Of a stretch of DNA of 64,000 nucleotides, positions 1 to 12,571 are shown one piece after another. The translations under genes and the position numbers were made by a program. Origin of the DNA: Rhodamnia argentea (taxonomy: Eukaryota > Streptophyta > Magnoliopsida > Myrtales > Myrtaceae); NCBI RefSeq assembly GCF_020921035.1, contig NC_063156.1, forward strand, positions 4,526,001 to 4,590,000. Reading direction: 5' to 3'. How positions within the stretch are numbered: position 1 is the first letter of the stretch; each line of letters begins with the position of its first letter. Below the pieces are notes generated by a model. The model saw only the letters and a program-made list of their open reading frames with translations. It searched no databases and was not told the origin of the DNA.

Positions 1-600
1 CTCACCTCCATCTCCGCCGGTGCTTCCTCCCTCTCTTGTCTGTGCTATTCTCTCCTTTTCAGATTCTACAAGCATCAAATCGAATTGAACCCCACCACCC
101 CAATTACTACCTTGGGACCTGCCCTTCTCTACTTTTAGTATATTTTTAAAAAAAAAAAAGAATGAATACCCCAATCGCTGCATGAAATGAAAGTTAGCCA
201 GTCTTTGTTCTTTAATTCATTCCCTTCCTCTTTCTCTAGGCGATGGAGGGTGGAGAGGAGGTTGGGGAGTAGGAGAGCGAGGAGAGGGAGGAGTGGAGGG
301 AGGTGAGCTTGGAGCGGAGGGGTTGCCACCGCCCGGCGCAGGACCGGACGGTGATGGACGACAGCAGGAGGAGGGAGAGGAGGGGGGCTTATCAGGTCGA
401 GGAGAGATTGGGGGGAGGCGGCCGCGGAGGACGGCGGCTGCTGCGGCGGCGCGGCGGCGGAGGAGGGATGCATTTCCATCAAGGTCCGGGCTAGGACTAG
501 GAAGAGATTGGGAGGGATAGGGAAGGGAAATGCATTAATGAGGGAGAGAGACGTACGCTTAGCGAGGAAGCGGGAGCGAGCCGCAGACACGAGAATGGAG
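1..600 (-). other. Probable 5' exon of an unidentified minus-strand gene, ARM/U-box-like fragment
   Basis: GC-rich minus-strand sequence with an ORF from 590 to 135 rich in Ala, Pro and Leu. Bases 5 to 1 read GTGAG on the minus strand after GGAG, a good splice donor at the window edge. In the main frame the ORF has LLDLIS and later LLPNLLSTLHRL. Between them the neighbouring frame reads AGRWQPLRSKLTSLHSSLSS, which resembles the N-terminal helical region of plant ARM-repeat or U-box proteins. The family resemblance is therefore split over two frames, as if one-base indels had occurred. It could be a real exon, a frameshifted pseudogene or a sequence error. The family assignment is a weak inference from memory. 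Confidence 0.3.
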
Positions 601-1491
601 TGAAGAAAAGCGAAGCAATCGAGAGAGAGTTGAGGAGTCGGAGCAGGAGTTGGAGGGGAGCAGTCGCCAGTCAGGTCGGCACATGAAAGGAGTGAAAACT
701 GTCGAGTGCGAATGCTACCGATCCGACGAGCGAGGTCGACCCCGCTTGGGCTAGGCCACGTGGCACACCGCCCAGATTTCTTTGGGCAGTTTACGGGCTG
801 ATTGGGCCTTTTGCCGAAGGCAGTGGCCTGAGTAATGTGGGAGTTGGCGTGAGTGTTTTAAGCGGGCCGTCGTTTTAAACGTGATAGGGTTGATAAATTG
901 ATCGCTGCCCTCGTGGGAATCATATGAGCTTCACATGGAACTGACCAACTAAATTTTTTTTATATAGCCCGAAATAGACGACGAACTTTCACTCCAAATT
1001 CTCATGTCTAAAACTCCAATTTTAGATCACCTTCCTAGTTACGTCTCAAATATTTTTTTTATCTAAAAAAAATCATCAAATTTCAATACAATCCTAATTC
1101 ACCCCCTTAATTCACCGTTTAAAGCTCCTAGTGTTAAGGAATGATTTTTGAATTAGAGTAAAAATTTAATGTTTTTTTTTTTTTTGAAAAAAACATTCGG
1201 AGTGGAATTAGGATCGAATTTAACATTAAAGACTTTTTGGGGAATTAATAGATATCGTATCCGATTGAATCCCCGTCAACGAGATTTCTTCTCAAAGAAG
1301 TCTTAAAACTCCTTTTTTTGAACATATAAATAATTATGACAAAAAAAAAAACATATAAATAATTAAATTGAAGAAGAAAATTCGTGATCCCGAAGCCCAC
1401 AGACTATATTAACCCAAAACCCAGTTTTGCTCTGCTCAAAGTCAGCTTCGACAACCACGATCACAGAGAGAGAGAAGAGAGACAGAGAAAG
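601..1491. promoter_or_regulatory. Divergent intergenic/promoter region upstream of SUMO
   Basis: This gap separates the minus-strand GC-rich exon from the plus-strand SUMO start. A TATA-like ACTATATTAA lies near 1402-1411, about 85 bases before the SUMO ATG, and a GA-rich leader (GAGAGAGAGAAGAGAGAC) precedes the ATG. The AT-rich part at 950-1370 contains poly(A/T) tracts and one poly(A) micro-insertion (see 1321-1365). No coding sequence is visible. Confidence 0.4.
1321..1365 (+). mobile_element. Poly(A) micro-retroposon with 15-16 bp target duplication
   Basis: The sequence ACATATAAATAATTA occurs at about 1322-1336 and again at 1351-1365. Between the copies there is only TGAC followed by about ten A. 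This is the structure expected of an almost completely 5'-truncated retroposon tail with its target-site duplication. Confidence 0.55.
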
Positions 1492-3590
1492 ATGTCGGCC
1501 TCGGGGGTGACCCAGCAAAATGAGGAGGAGAAGAAGCCGAACGATCAGTCCGCCCACATCAACCTGAAGGTCAAGGGTCAGGTCTGTCTCCTGTTTCCCT
1601 GGACGAAGAACGACTCGCATCTTCGATTCTTGTCTGTGGTTTCTCGCCTTCTGCTTGATACGCCTGCTGCATTGTCCTGTTTGTGGAGGTGAAAGCTTGT
1701 GCTCCTTCGAGTAGTATGAAAAAGGTGGAATCTTTCACCGGAAAAATATGATTTTTTTCTTTCTTTCTTTTTCTCGTTCGTGTTGTTCGTCCTGTCTCTG
1801 GTGTAAGTCTTTGAGTTATGATTTTGCCCTCTTCCCTTTGACTATCTTGGTTCATGCTCTGTTGGTTTTGTTATGCCCGATCATTTTCTTTCACCAGAAA
1901 AAAAAAAGTTGAAATCTTTCACCAGAAAAAGATTATCTTTTTGGCTCGTTCATGTTATTCTTCTTGTCTCTGGTGTGTATGAGTCTTGATTTATGATTTT
2001 TCCCTCTTCCCTGTAACTATCTTGGTTCATGCTCTGTTGTTGTTGTTATGCCCGATCATGTTTGTTTCGAGCTGCATAAAACTAGCGCATGCCCTTCTCC
2101 TTGAGAGGGCTTTTTAAGGTTGTGTGTACGATGGCCATTTTTGGGAGGATAATCACCAAATGAGGAGGTTAATGGCACCTCTCGCAGTAAGATGTGGCCT
2201 GCTCAAAATGTGTTTGTACGGCTGCTTAGTTTTTACGTAGAAAAGTAGATTGTTTGCACACAAATATTGGGGTTTCCTATGGTCTGTCGACAAACCAATA
2301 GTCTTTCCTGAAAACTTCGTCTATAGCAAATGTCGAACCACACAAACTTTTCGAAAAACTTCACTGTATTATCGAGATCTGTTTTTTGTAATCCATTGTT
2401 TGCCAATCCTAGAAGGACATGGGTAGAAATGGTCATAATTAACGGTCACTGATGGAGATAGAGATGTGAAGGTTGTCTGCGGTCGCCTTTGCATAAACTT
2501 GGATTGGTGGAGGTAGAGATACAACCTTTTGCGATACCTCGACCAGGAGGCGGTATATAGACACTTTATAGGAAGTGTCATAGATTTATGTAAATAGTTT
2601 CTAAATATTGCACTAAAGAGCGGCCATGGGGGTGGAGATGTCTTCCACCTCGCCCTGATCTGTTATTGGTTGTGTTGCTAAAATGTAGTCACAGCTCAGT
2701 GGAGAAATATAGCTGATCCGTGAACTTTCTCGCAAACTTCCCGACTCCTTCCACTTGATTCTTCTTGTTTTTCCCATCATAACCTTTGAAGGTGCTGCAT
2801 TGTGCACTCTTTTATGTGTCCCTCAATGGTATTGCTGCTTCAGATGTTTTTCCTCTTCTATGTCAACACTACTAATCGCTAGTTTTGTCCCTCTTCCTGT
2901 GACCACCCAGTAGACCATATGGTGGGTGTGAGGGACAATTTCTCAGTATTAACTCCATGATCTGTTGATCTTCTAATTCTTACATAAGTTCTATTGTTTG
3001 CACTGTAACTTGTCACTTGAGTTTCTAAGCAGTAATAATTGGTCATTCTTGTTACTATCGCATTGAATTTTACAGGAATTTCGAGTAAATGTTTTCAGGT
3101 CCTGTAATTGTAGTTTTCTTATAGATAGATTTTGAGATAAGTAGAGAAAATAATATCAGTTTTGTTAAGGAAAGATTACATCCTAATGGATATTAGAAAT
3201 TGTTTTTATCCGAAGTGAAGGCAAATACTCATATTTATCTGTGTTTGTTGACTGACTGTTACCTTGTTTTCTTCAAGGATGGGAATGAAGTCTTTTTCAG
3301 GATCAAAAGGAGCACTCAGCTGAAGAAGCTCATGAATGCCTACTGTGACAGGCAGTCTGTGGAGATGAACTCGATTGCGTTCTTGTTTGATGGACGCCGT
3401 CTGCGAGGAGAGCAGACTCCTGATGAGGTCTGTTTCTCTTTTGTATAGATACCCTTCTAAAGTGTTGAAAAAATAAGCTTTAGACAGTCTCCTGAAATGC
3501 TGAGTTTTCCTGTTTCAGCTAGAGATGGAGGATGGAGATGAGATCGACGCGATGTTGCACCAGACTGGCGGAGCTGGGACTTTGACTTAA
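1492..3590 (+). CDS. SUMO1: SUMO, small ubiquitin-like modifier (SUMO1/2 type)
   Basis: Three coding exons: 1492-1581, 3278-3427 and 3519-3590, giving 103 residues with phase kept at both junctions. The first exon encodes the flexible acidic/Lys-rich N-terminus. The other two encode the beta-grasp fold, with [20 protein letters not shown] and [18 protein letters not shown], both SUMO hallmarks. The chain ends QTGG-AGTLT, so ULP protease processing after Gly98 would expose the diglycine used by the E1 (SAE1/SAE2) and E2 (SCE1) for conjugation to substrate lysines. Length and sequence fit the conserved plant SUMO1/2 isoforms rather than SUMO3/5. The start ATG follows a purine-rich leader, and the first intron is long (about 1.7 kb) with an internal duplication. 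I cannot tell SUMO1 from SUMO2. Confidence 0.95.
1725..2060 (+). repeat. Tandem duplication inside SUMO intron 1
   Basis: Two diverged direct copies of about 150-160 bp occupy 1725-1885 and about 1911-2060. Both start with AATCTTTCACC and share ACTATCTTGGTTCATGCTCT and the closing GCCCGATCAT. They differ by scattered substitutions and small gaps, so the duplication is not recent. No function is evident. Confidence 0.75.
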
Positions 3591-4873
3591 GCTCCTCTTA
3601 CTGAAACTCTGTGGCCTGTACATATGTTATGCTATGTGAAAGTACCTGTGGTTAACATGACCAGTGAGGAAAAATACGGTGCTGGAGACTTTACCTTATG
3701 AGCCTTTTCTAGTAGGCGTCTTTACTAGGACTTGTTCCCCTAACTTTATATTAACCTGGTCGGTCATTCTGAATCTCTGATAGTAGGAAGACTTTTATGG
3801 CTAGTGCTTTTTTCATCTTGTTTTGGTTGCGGCGCTCTGAATATTGCGCTGTTTCTCGTCATCGAAGTCGGTTCATTCCTTCCTGGTATATTGCGACGAA
3901 TGTCCCAAAAATCCTCCCTTCGCATCCAACAATTGAACGAAAGCGCAGGAAGACTATTTGAGTATCGCAGAAGTAGTTGGAGAATGTGGGAATTTGCCTG
4001 TTCGAGTATAGGAGCATTGAGTTTAGGCTACGAGATAGATGCGGCGGGGATTCCCGAAACAGGTAACCGAATGGCCCGTATGCTCTTGGATTTTTCGTTG
4101 CCGCATGATACATTTGCAGAGCCAGAGGATAGCTTACGGGATAAATGGACGAGCCAGAGGAATAGTTTCTTTCAGTTCTGTTCATGCCATGATTGGTAAA
4201 TTCCTTATCAAAGACAAGCAGTGAACTGGAGAGGATGTTTCTTCTGTAAATAAGAGACAGCTAAGTTTACGAGGTCATGCGCCCTTCAATTGACTCAGAT
4301 TTGAGTTCATTTCGGAGTTAGAACGAAAATTTCCAATTTTAATCAAAGCCATCATAAGCGTTGCGGCTGGTTGAAGGCGGAGTAAACGCTGCCATCGTTT
4401 CGAGATTGATTCGAATCAAGGCAAGTCTTGTGAGATTGCACAGCTTAAAGACAGACATGAGAGCAATTACACAATTAGACGGGATTACAATCTAATTTTC
4501 CTTTTTCTTTTTTTGGTCAGAGGATTACAATCCAATATAAGGTCCACAAAAAAAAAAAAAAAAAAAAAAGGGAAAAAACCACACATGATGATGTGATAAC
4601 TTGAGCCGCATCCACAAAGGCAAAATTTTATCTTTTCTCGCACTTGATTGGATACTCAACAGCTGTACAGGCTAACTTACCCTGGAGAAGGATCTAGCGT
4701 ATACATTATATATACACGTTGAAACAAAAAGGATGTGATAACGAATGAACAAATGGAGAGAGGTGACAATAGATCGCTGTGTAAGTTGTAAATCTCGATA
4801 TGAGGATGAGCAAATTCAAAATCTCGATACGAGGATGAGCACATTCAAGTGGAAATGTTGGAGACGCAAAATC
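3591..4873. other. Intergenic, holds one unexplained 131-codon ORF
   Basis: This is the gap between the SUMO stop and the stop of the convergent membrane-protein gene, so it includes both 3' UTRs. An open plus-strand frame at 3804-4199 (131 codons) has a fairly even composition with TGNRMARMLLDF near its end, but I recognise no domain. It has no obvious promoter or splice partners and may be chance or transferred organellar DNA. A poly(A) tract lies at about 4549-4570 and a poly(T) micro-insertion at 4482-4536. Confidence 0.4.
4482..4536 (-). mobile_element. Poly(A) micro-retroposon with 15 bp target duplication
   Basis: GGATTACAATCTAAT (4482-4496) and GGATTACAATCCAAT (4522-4536) match at 14 of 15 positions. 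Between them lies a T-rich stretch ending GGTCAGA, which on the minus strand reads TCTGACC followed by a poly(A)-like tail. Confidence 0.6.
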
Positions 4874-7800
4874 TCAATCTGCTTCTAGTCTAGCATGGAT
4901 CCAAGCTACTACGATGCCTGCTTCCTGCTTCCCCTGCTTTTCTTGGGAGTTGCTTTCTATGGAGGCCTTGATTTTAGTGGGTGTCAGATGGCCCTGCTCA
5001 TCGCAATTCTGTTCGATACCAAAATCCCTCCACTTTCCACCTTCGTTGATCACAAAGGACTAATTTGCGTGGATTTTCCTCCTCCTTTCTTTCTGTTGAA
5101 CATACAAAAAGGAGGGATAAATTCTTTTTGATCATGTCAGTAGCAGCATCAGCTCTGGGCAAAGTTCGTGAAATATGAAAATCACAAGTTCCCATAATCC
5201 CAGAGTGCAAAATGCATTACATAATTGCAAGCTATAGTTCAATGTCGTGATCAGCAATGCGCATAATGAATGTGTTCATATGCTCTGTGGTTTGCATAAT
5301 CATACTACAAGGACAAAAGAGGACTTCCCCTCCACCGTTATCCAGGCATTCTTTTTTTTTTTTTTTGTGGTCAAAATTATCCAGGTATGACCTAAAAGAC
5401 ATTGTACTAAAATAAACAATCATTGATTTTCATGCAAATAATCAATTTGTGGAAATGCTCTGAAGTTTATTAATCCACTAATTTATTATTTCTGAGGTTT
5501 ACTTACTGGGCTTTTGCTTTCGACTGTTGACCTGTGATGACCATGGTCTGGAGAGTGTGACCCTGAAGTATGACCCAACCTTCGCACAAATCCTTGACCG
5601 TGATTATAAATGCTGCATGAAATCATACAGGATGACCAAAGGTAAGAAGGCTTCATCAAAGTCATGAAAAAAGAAGACCAGAAGGCAACGAGGTTTCCCA
5701 TATCATAGCGAAGAGTCATTGACCAATATGAAGTAAAAAAGAAATAAGAGCATCCTAAGTTTAAGCCATGGAACATAATGTTCCAAGGGCATCTCTGCAC
5801 CAGAAATTGTTACCAATATAGGAACAATCACCTGAGTTTCATAGTTGTAGCTGGTTGACCCATTCTACACTTAAAGGAAGAAACATGTTGCTATATAGTA
5901 CTCGTCTGAGGTTAATCTTACTTTCACAAACCAAATAAACGCCACTATGGCCAGAACGGCTACCTCACTCTTCTGTGTTGATCTCTAGTAACATATCTAG
6001 GGCATCAGAATTAATGGAGGGTGCATGTAAGGTGCATGTGGTACCATGCCAAAAACAAATCATAAATATGTATCCACACCTGAGGCGATGCCTGTTGCAG
6101 GCTGAGAAAAAGGCAACAAACCCATTTAGTATGCTCCTTACAGCACGGAAGACCTAACAACAAATAAACATTAATACTTCTTGAACAACAAATCAGAATC
6201 CATCTTGCATCGTCAATTAACCAAAGCAACTGGATATATGACATACATGAGAAAATAGATCATTCCAAAGCACACGCCACATGGATGCTTCATAACTGTT
6301 CACTGCAGTACTAGCAGCGGAAGCACTCTGGAATATGGTCCTAACAGTCTGCCAAACTTCAATTATAGAGACGTATATGGAAGTCCCCAGAAAAGCCACC
6401 ATATTCCCTAATGCAAGGACCATACGGATGGGCAAGTACAGCATCTCCCAGAGGACACAAAATATGGGATACAAGATGGAAGTTCCTGCAACGACGCTCA
6501 AGGCCTATGTGTCAAGATACTTACAACAATAACACATCAAAAGACCAAAAGGATGCGCCCTTTAGGCAGTCTCACTAAATAGATTGCATGCAAAATCCTC
6601 AAATGAAAGTGGAAATGTTCAGAAACTGAAAGGCAATAAATGGTCACACATATATGTTCCTTACCTATTGTCCAGATTGCTGAGAGTATGAACCACAGTG
6701 GCTGCAGTAAAATGTCTGATAGGTTTTCCACTAGACTGCAAGAAGATTCAATAACAAACCAAGCAACTGAGAAGAAGCTTCCCACCACTCCAGAGCACAC
6801 ATTCCACAAAGGAAGAAGGCACTCAAAAACCTCTAAAAGAGGTTCTGCAAAGGGTTGAGCTACAACTGAAAAAAAGGACCGAGTGGTGCCCATGACCATT
6901 AGGAACCATTTTATTGCTTTCTGGCAGTTATGAAGAAAAAGCATTGTCCCCAAGTACTTGATTCGGGATACCATCTCCCAAGATTCTATCCAATCGAAAA
7001 GAGGGCCACACAAATGTGACGCAGTTGCCTTGAGGACAGGAACATTTTTGTACAGATCGTAGAATCCAATCAGTACAGTTACCACTGATATGATCACATA
7101 CAACGTTCTAGCCAAGGGACACATCCATGGGCGATACAGGTGACAAAATCCAGGATACGACTGGAGGAATATGACCCAAGATGGAAGTCCCGACTCCAAC
7201 AGTGTAAGTAACCTCACATCTGCCATTATTATGCCCCTCAATTTGAATGGAAGGTCGTGATCATTAAACCTAAACAAGATCAAGACATCCTTATACTGGA
7301 AGGACTCGATTGCATGATCAGAATCACTAGCACAACAGCTTTCAGGATCATCCACTGAATCTTCACTTTCACTATGTTTTTCATCTGCAGAGAAATCAAC
7401 CTCAACACCAGTGCCAATGGATCTAATCACTCTTCTCTTCTTAGTCGGGGGTGTGCTTGGTTCACTCATTCGGCTTTCGGGGGAAGCAGTAAAGGCATGA
7501 AAATTGTTGTGAACGTGCTGAGGAGAGTTATTCCTAGAAGACAAATCATCAAAGAAAATTTCTTCATGGGAATCAATACTAGACTCTGGAAATTCATCTT
7601 GAGCATCGTGGAAAGTCTCACCTGGATATTCAAAACAAGAGTCAAGAACAAAGCCAATGTGTTCTGTCCTCACTAATAGAAACAATCCAGAGAGGACCAA
7701 CAGTCCCAGCAATCAGAAATGTCTCATATTAACTTGAATAGTTCAAGCAAATTTCTGCTATACCTGGTATACAAGCGAACTTATTGCAATTGATGTACTG

Positions 7801-9480
7801 ACAAGAAAGCAAGCCTACACGCACACACAACGAGTGTACATTGAAATCACCACGGCTAAGGCAACAGACACACATAACCATGCCGATGAGAAATCCAAAG
7901 ACCATAATTTCTATAAACACGCCATGTAAATATCCAAATTCGGTTGACTGCATCAATACCAGATAGAGAATGCTTCTTTCAAGGAAAACAAGTGATGTAA
8001 GAACACGTACCTATGGCACTATCCAAATAAGCATTCAGAATCTGACGTTCAGAATGGGTCCCTGAAAACCATGCAGACAGACAGCTTGCAGCTTGAGCTA
8101 TGCTATCAAACTCCCACCTTTTCATTAGTTTGGCCTCTAGGGCCAGAGATGTATCAGTCTGCAAGGTGCAAGAAATGATGGAAAATTTATCTCTTAAACA
8201 ACTACAAGCAAACGGAATGGGGAGGACCAGTAGCATGTGATACCTGAAGCTCGTTCAAATAATTTATACCTCGAACATTACTCCATTGAACTTCAAAAAC
8301 TATAAAGCCATGCAAAATCCCATGCAACTTGCTATCTAGAAGCAAAGAATTCCGCAATTTCTTCACCGGCATGAGAACTCTCTTCCGCGATAAATTTGCA
8401 GAGTTAATTAATTTGAACCATCTCTCAAACTTCTTGGTCTCACTGGTGTCAGACTTGCAACGAGCTTCCTTTCCCTCCTTTCTCTTCCTACGAGCTTTAC
8501 TCTTCGCAAAAGGAGATAGCCTCGACTGTAGGGAAAGCAGAAGAAACCATCATGCAAAGAATTGGGGATATAGAAAATACAGGACATAATAAAACACATA
8601 AAAACACTAACCTTTGTAACCATCAACTGCCATATTCGGGCCGGGCGCGAGCTTAAGTTTCTCAACCATGGCCGATTGTCCACCAGTATGTAAAATTTCC
8701 TACTCTCGCAGGCCAAGAAGATACTGAGATCTGACAGATACGATTGCAGGTCCCTGCAAATGTACAATGGGGCCAAATTAGGGGACGAAGACACTAATTA
8801 GCAAATCTAGCCCCACTAATTACCCTGCTTTTCAACAATTCCATCCATAAAGAATCTGAAGATTGCACAACAGAAAGGATTTGCATGCAGTACTCATGTT
8901 TGAACTCGAAAACAAGCCAAAAAAGGACACAATATACTGCCGAACTGTTCCATCCATTCACGACCCACCCGATTCTCATCTAAAATTTTAAGAATAGAAA
9001 ATGCAAGGCTGATTCCAATTCAATTTCGAGCTCGGCCAGTAGAAACCACAATCTCAAAATACAAAAAAAACTCGAGGAACGAGAATCCTCGTCGCAAACA
9101 TACCCAATCTGCAAGCTGGTGAGCGGAAAAACGCATTGGTCGGCGTCTCCTTTCCCCATCGGACTCCGAATGGCCACCGAGCTCACCAAAACTCACTGCA
9201 AACCGCCAGTTAGACGAAGAAAAACACGAAACCTCGCGTCAGTCCATGAAAGAATCCCGCGAAACAACGCACGCCAAGACGGGAATTCGGGCACAAACGT
9301 CCAAAAAAGCAACCAAAAAAAAAAAGGGCCAAACAAGACCCGAGCAACGCGTGTAATGCAAAGGTAGGAGAGAAAAGACAGACAGAGGGACGGACCTGGA
9401 TCGGCGTAATCCCATGGGGGTGGAACAGGAGAGGAGGAGAAGGCGAAGGAGGTGACGCAATGGCCACCGAACCTCATCAA
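4874..9480 (-). CDS. Plant multi-pass membrane protein of unknown function, 763 aa
   Basis: Ten exons were assembled on the minus strand: 9480-9396, 9191-9104, 8753-8612, 8525-8244, 8158-8011, 7672-6665, 6485-6247, 6153-6080, 5612-5507 and 4993-4874. All junctions are GT-AG and in phase, giving 763 codons plus stop. The N-terminal third is soluble and well structured (GDLQSYLSDLSIFL, NRPWLRNLSSRPARIWQLM, RKRVLMPVKKLRNSLLLDSK). A low-complexity acidic/Ser linker follows, with a basic PPTKKRRVIRS stretch near residue 325. Several hydrophobic segments lie at about 430-660, such as LYVIISVVTVLIGFYDLY and ILYPIFCVLWEMLYLPIRMV, before a short polar tail ending WIHARLEAD. I do not recognise a named family. 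The first ATG is the least certain part: exon 2 also has an in-frame ATG (MGKGDAD) that could be the true start. Confidence 0.8.
5338..5388 (-). mobile_element. Poly(A) micro-retroposon with 12 bp target duplication
   Basis: TTATCCAGGCAT (5338-5349) and TTATCCAGGTAT (5377-5388) flank a poly(T) run followed by GTGGTCAAAA. On the minus strand this reads TTTTGACCAC plus poly(A). It lies in the last intron of the unknown membrane-protein gene. Confidence 0.6.
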
Positions 9481-12070
9481 CGGAGGGGACGGGCCGCAGA
9501 GGTCATTACAGCCAACTCGGACGCGGACGAAAAGCGGGCACCGAAACCAACAGGCGAGCGAGCGGAACCCGAATGATGACTGCTTCCGAAGGCGGCAGAA
9601 GCGGACGAGGCGGGAGGATGAAGACGGCGGGTCAAATTATGGCGGGTCTCTCTGCGTGCATGAAGGTGGATGCGAAGTGCGATGGGACTTGAAGCTTCGT
9701 CAATGGCGGTCGTCTCGCGGATTGTATTCGAACTGAATCGGGATTTGGATTTTTGGATTTGTGTTTTTCGCTTCGCTCGGAAGGCGCGCCCGGGAAGAAA
9801 AAAAAAAAAAAAAAGAGGTGTCAAGAGTCGGAGAGAGAGACGGAGAAGGGTAAGAGGGACACGTCAAGAATATTGATTTTAATAGAAATTTTGAAAAAAG
9901 AAAAGGTGACGTCATTCCATGCTCGGGTCGGGGCATGCACCGAACATGATTCGTCGACTAATAGGATAGGACGCGCGCTGGAGTCGTATTAGTAAATTGG
10001 CTAATGAATAATATTTCTTAAATAAGCAGCTAACCCGTAATTCTCATTTTCGCCCTACGTGTTTCGTAAAATATATAAAAAACTCTCTCAAAAGATGACC
10101 GTTCCTAACTTTCATTTATTTTTTAGACGATACGTACATTCATTTTCTTTCAAAACCATTCATTTTCCAATGCACTGTGAATAGTTTGCATTTATTGCTT
10201 AACACTACTCGTGAACCAGAGGTAAACTCGTGAATATGTTAATGTCGTTGTAAACACATGCATGTTTCTTTTTTCAAAAACACTTCTCGTAAAGTTTCAT
10301 ATTTTACTCGTTTCATATAACCCGACTAGGATGGCTCGGATCTTTACTCGGCAGTATGTTGAGAATCGTTCATTTTGCTCGGTCGATTATTCGATAAGTA
10401 ATTAGGGGACGAGACGATTAGCGACGCGGTCGAGCCGGTTTTAGGCCCGGGGCGTGGGGAGGCAGACACGTTTTCCACGGTGGCAGGGGATGGGATGGTA
10501 AATAAGAGAGTGGGGGAGGGGCAGGACGGTAAAATGACGATGACGAGTTGCTTTTAATAGGGGGAGAGGTCAGAGAGAGGTCAGGAAATTTCCGGGGAAA
10601 GGCCGGGAATATTGTTTTCGACCATTCGGATGCTCGCATTATTTAGGGAAAAAAACCGAAAAATCGTTGGTCTTATCCATTTACCACCCCCGTCTTCTCG
10701 CGAGTGTGTAGGTATCCATCGAATGAGTGAGTGGGGTCATAAATCATTCGACCTAAATTAATTTATTTATGATTTATTTATTACAATGCAAATTTAGCGA
10801 TCTATATTAGATTCGCTCATATTCCTGAAACATTTTCGTACTTAATCGAATTTGGAAAATAACTTATCCTCAAACGGAAATAAGAGTGCGGAGCGAGCGA
10901 GCGTGATTATTGGCAAGAACTTGTTGCATCCATGGGTCTTTTGAATGATTAACAGGTATGTCAAAAGAAATAAAAAAAAAGAACATAAAAGATAATCTAA
11001 TTGGGATATTTTACGTATAGATACTGTTTATACTCTTTCTATAAATTTTTCTAAGCTCGAGTAAGGGCAAAAAATAATGAAGAAAGAGTCATTGAGGTAA
11101 GTTGAAATTAATTAAATTATAAACTCATTTATGACTTATTCATAACACATTTAACACTCTAGTAATGTTGAAATCTATTTATTGATTTTAGCTAATTCAT
11201 GTGATAACTCAATCGATTGTATATGGACTAAGACGTGAATTTACGATCAATTTTCATGCACTTAATCGTTTGCATTATGTAAAGTGATGTTTGCCCATGA
11301 GGAAAAAGAAGAAGAAGAGGAACACTAAGCATCCACTCAAGCGGTCAAATTCGGGTTCATTGAGTAAATTTCACCAACCATATAGACTACTAGCCAACGT
11401 GCGAGCAGGAGCTCGAGTAAAGTGCTCGGTCATTAGATTGTTTGCGCTTTTCGACATGGAAAATCGTGGCCGGGTCGCGTCCTACATAATCAACGTACGC
11501 AATCGGTTTATTAATCGCTGAGTCAAATCATATGAGGTTGGAATTTAATTGCATATCCATCAAATGAGAGTTAGATGGGAATGGCGAAGCGCTTTTAAAA
11601 CTTGTGGTCCTGAATTTTATCTTTTTCATCATCATGAGTCTCGTAGTGGCTGTGGGAGCTATGTTGGATTGGATTGGATTCTAGGGGCGTGACTCTCTTT
11701 ACAAAAGGGTAAAAGAGAAGGGAGGAAGAATCCATTTAGGCTTAGCCATGCGAGTTCTAGGAGTATTGAAAGCACCACATGCTCGTGGCCACGTGGTGGT
11801 TAGGAACTTTCGGATTAGGCATAGGATTCTCATTTTTTTGCAGCAAGCAATTTCAATTTTTCCTTTCGATCAAAAAAATAATAATTCAATATTAGCTTCT
11901 TTTTAGAATTATTGTGTCATTAATGAGGGCGTTCATTGTTTATAAAAAATAGCAGCGATGCAGAATTCAAAATTATAACCTTATATTATAACCAATTCAA
12001 GATTATTCGAGTAATTATCGAGGCAAGAAAAGATCCTGAAATAATTGCCTATTCACCATGGTTTCTTAGA

Positions 12071-12571
12071 GCCAAATGATAACCATTTTGTTTATCTATT
12101 TTTCTGTTCTCGGGAACAAATTTGGAACATAAATCCATTTGGTAAAATAATTTTTTTTTATTTTTGAATAAATTTTTAGCCGAGAAATAGATTTGGAACA
12201 TAAATGAGAAGCAGACGTTTTTCACTTTTCCATTTCTACAATAGAAACAGTAATAAGAATTCTTCTTATCGCTCATTCCCCCTCTCTTACGTGCGCTCTT
12301 CCTCTATCTTGCGTGTCTAGCAATCGGCCATTGTTCGCGGGTCTCAAGCCGCCTGTCGTCGTTTATCTATCATCGTCCGCCGATTACCATGAACAGACGA
12401 CCGCATAAATTTTGTGCTGTTATCAAACGAATTTCTGTTATGAGAAAAAAAAAATTGTATCGTTACCAAACGTGTTTCTCTTCTCAGAAACTCGTATAAG
12501 GAATAAAAAAAAAAATTACTTCTATCTAAAAATAAGTTATAGCCCTAGAAACAAAATGATTATCATTTGTC
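12071..12571. mobile_element. MITE with about 21 bp near-perfect terminal inverted repeats
   Basis: The left end reads CCAAATGATAACCATTTTGT (from 12072). The reverse complement of the right end (12570-12551) is ACAAATGATAATCATTTTGT. The arms are AT-rich and surround a GC-rich core at about 12330-12400. The right arm contains GTTACCAAACG and GTTATCAAACGAATTTCTGT, phrases shared with the element in the glucose-transporter intron at 34.0-34.5 kb. The element is about 500 bp and has no transposase, so it is non-autonomous. Confidence 0.75.

Noticed and set aside
293..520. Plus-strand ORFs rich in Arg and Gly
   Set aside because: They are antisense shadows of the GC-rich minus-strand exon, and their composition follows from GGA/GGC-rich DNA.
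3859..4185. Minus-strand 108-codon ORF
   Set aside because: It overlaps the plus-strand orphan frame, has no domain and no splice context; at most one strand could be meaningful.
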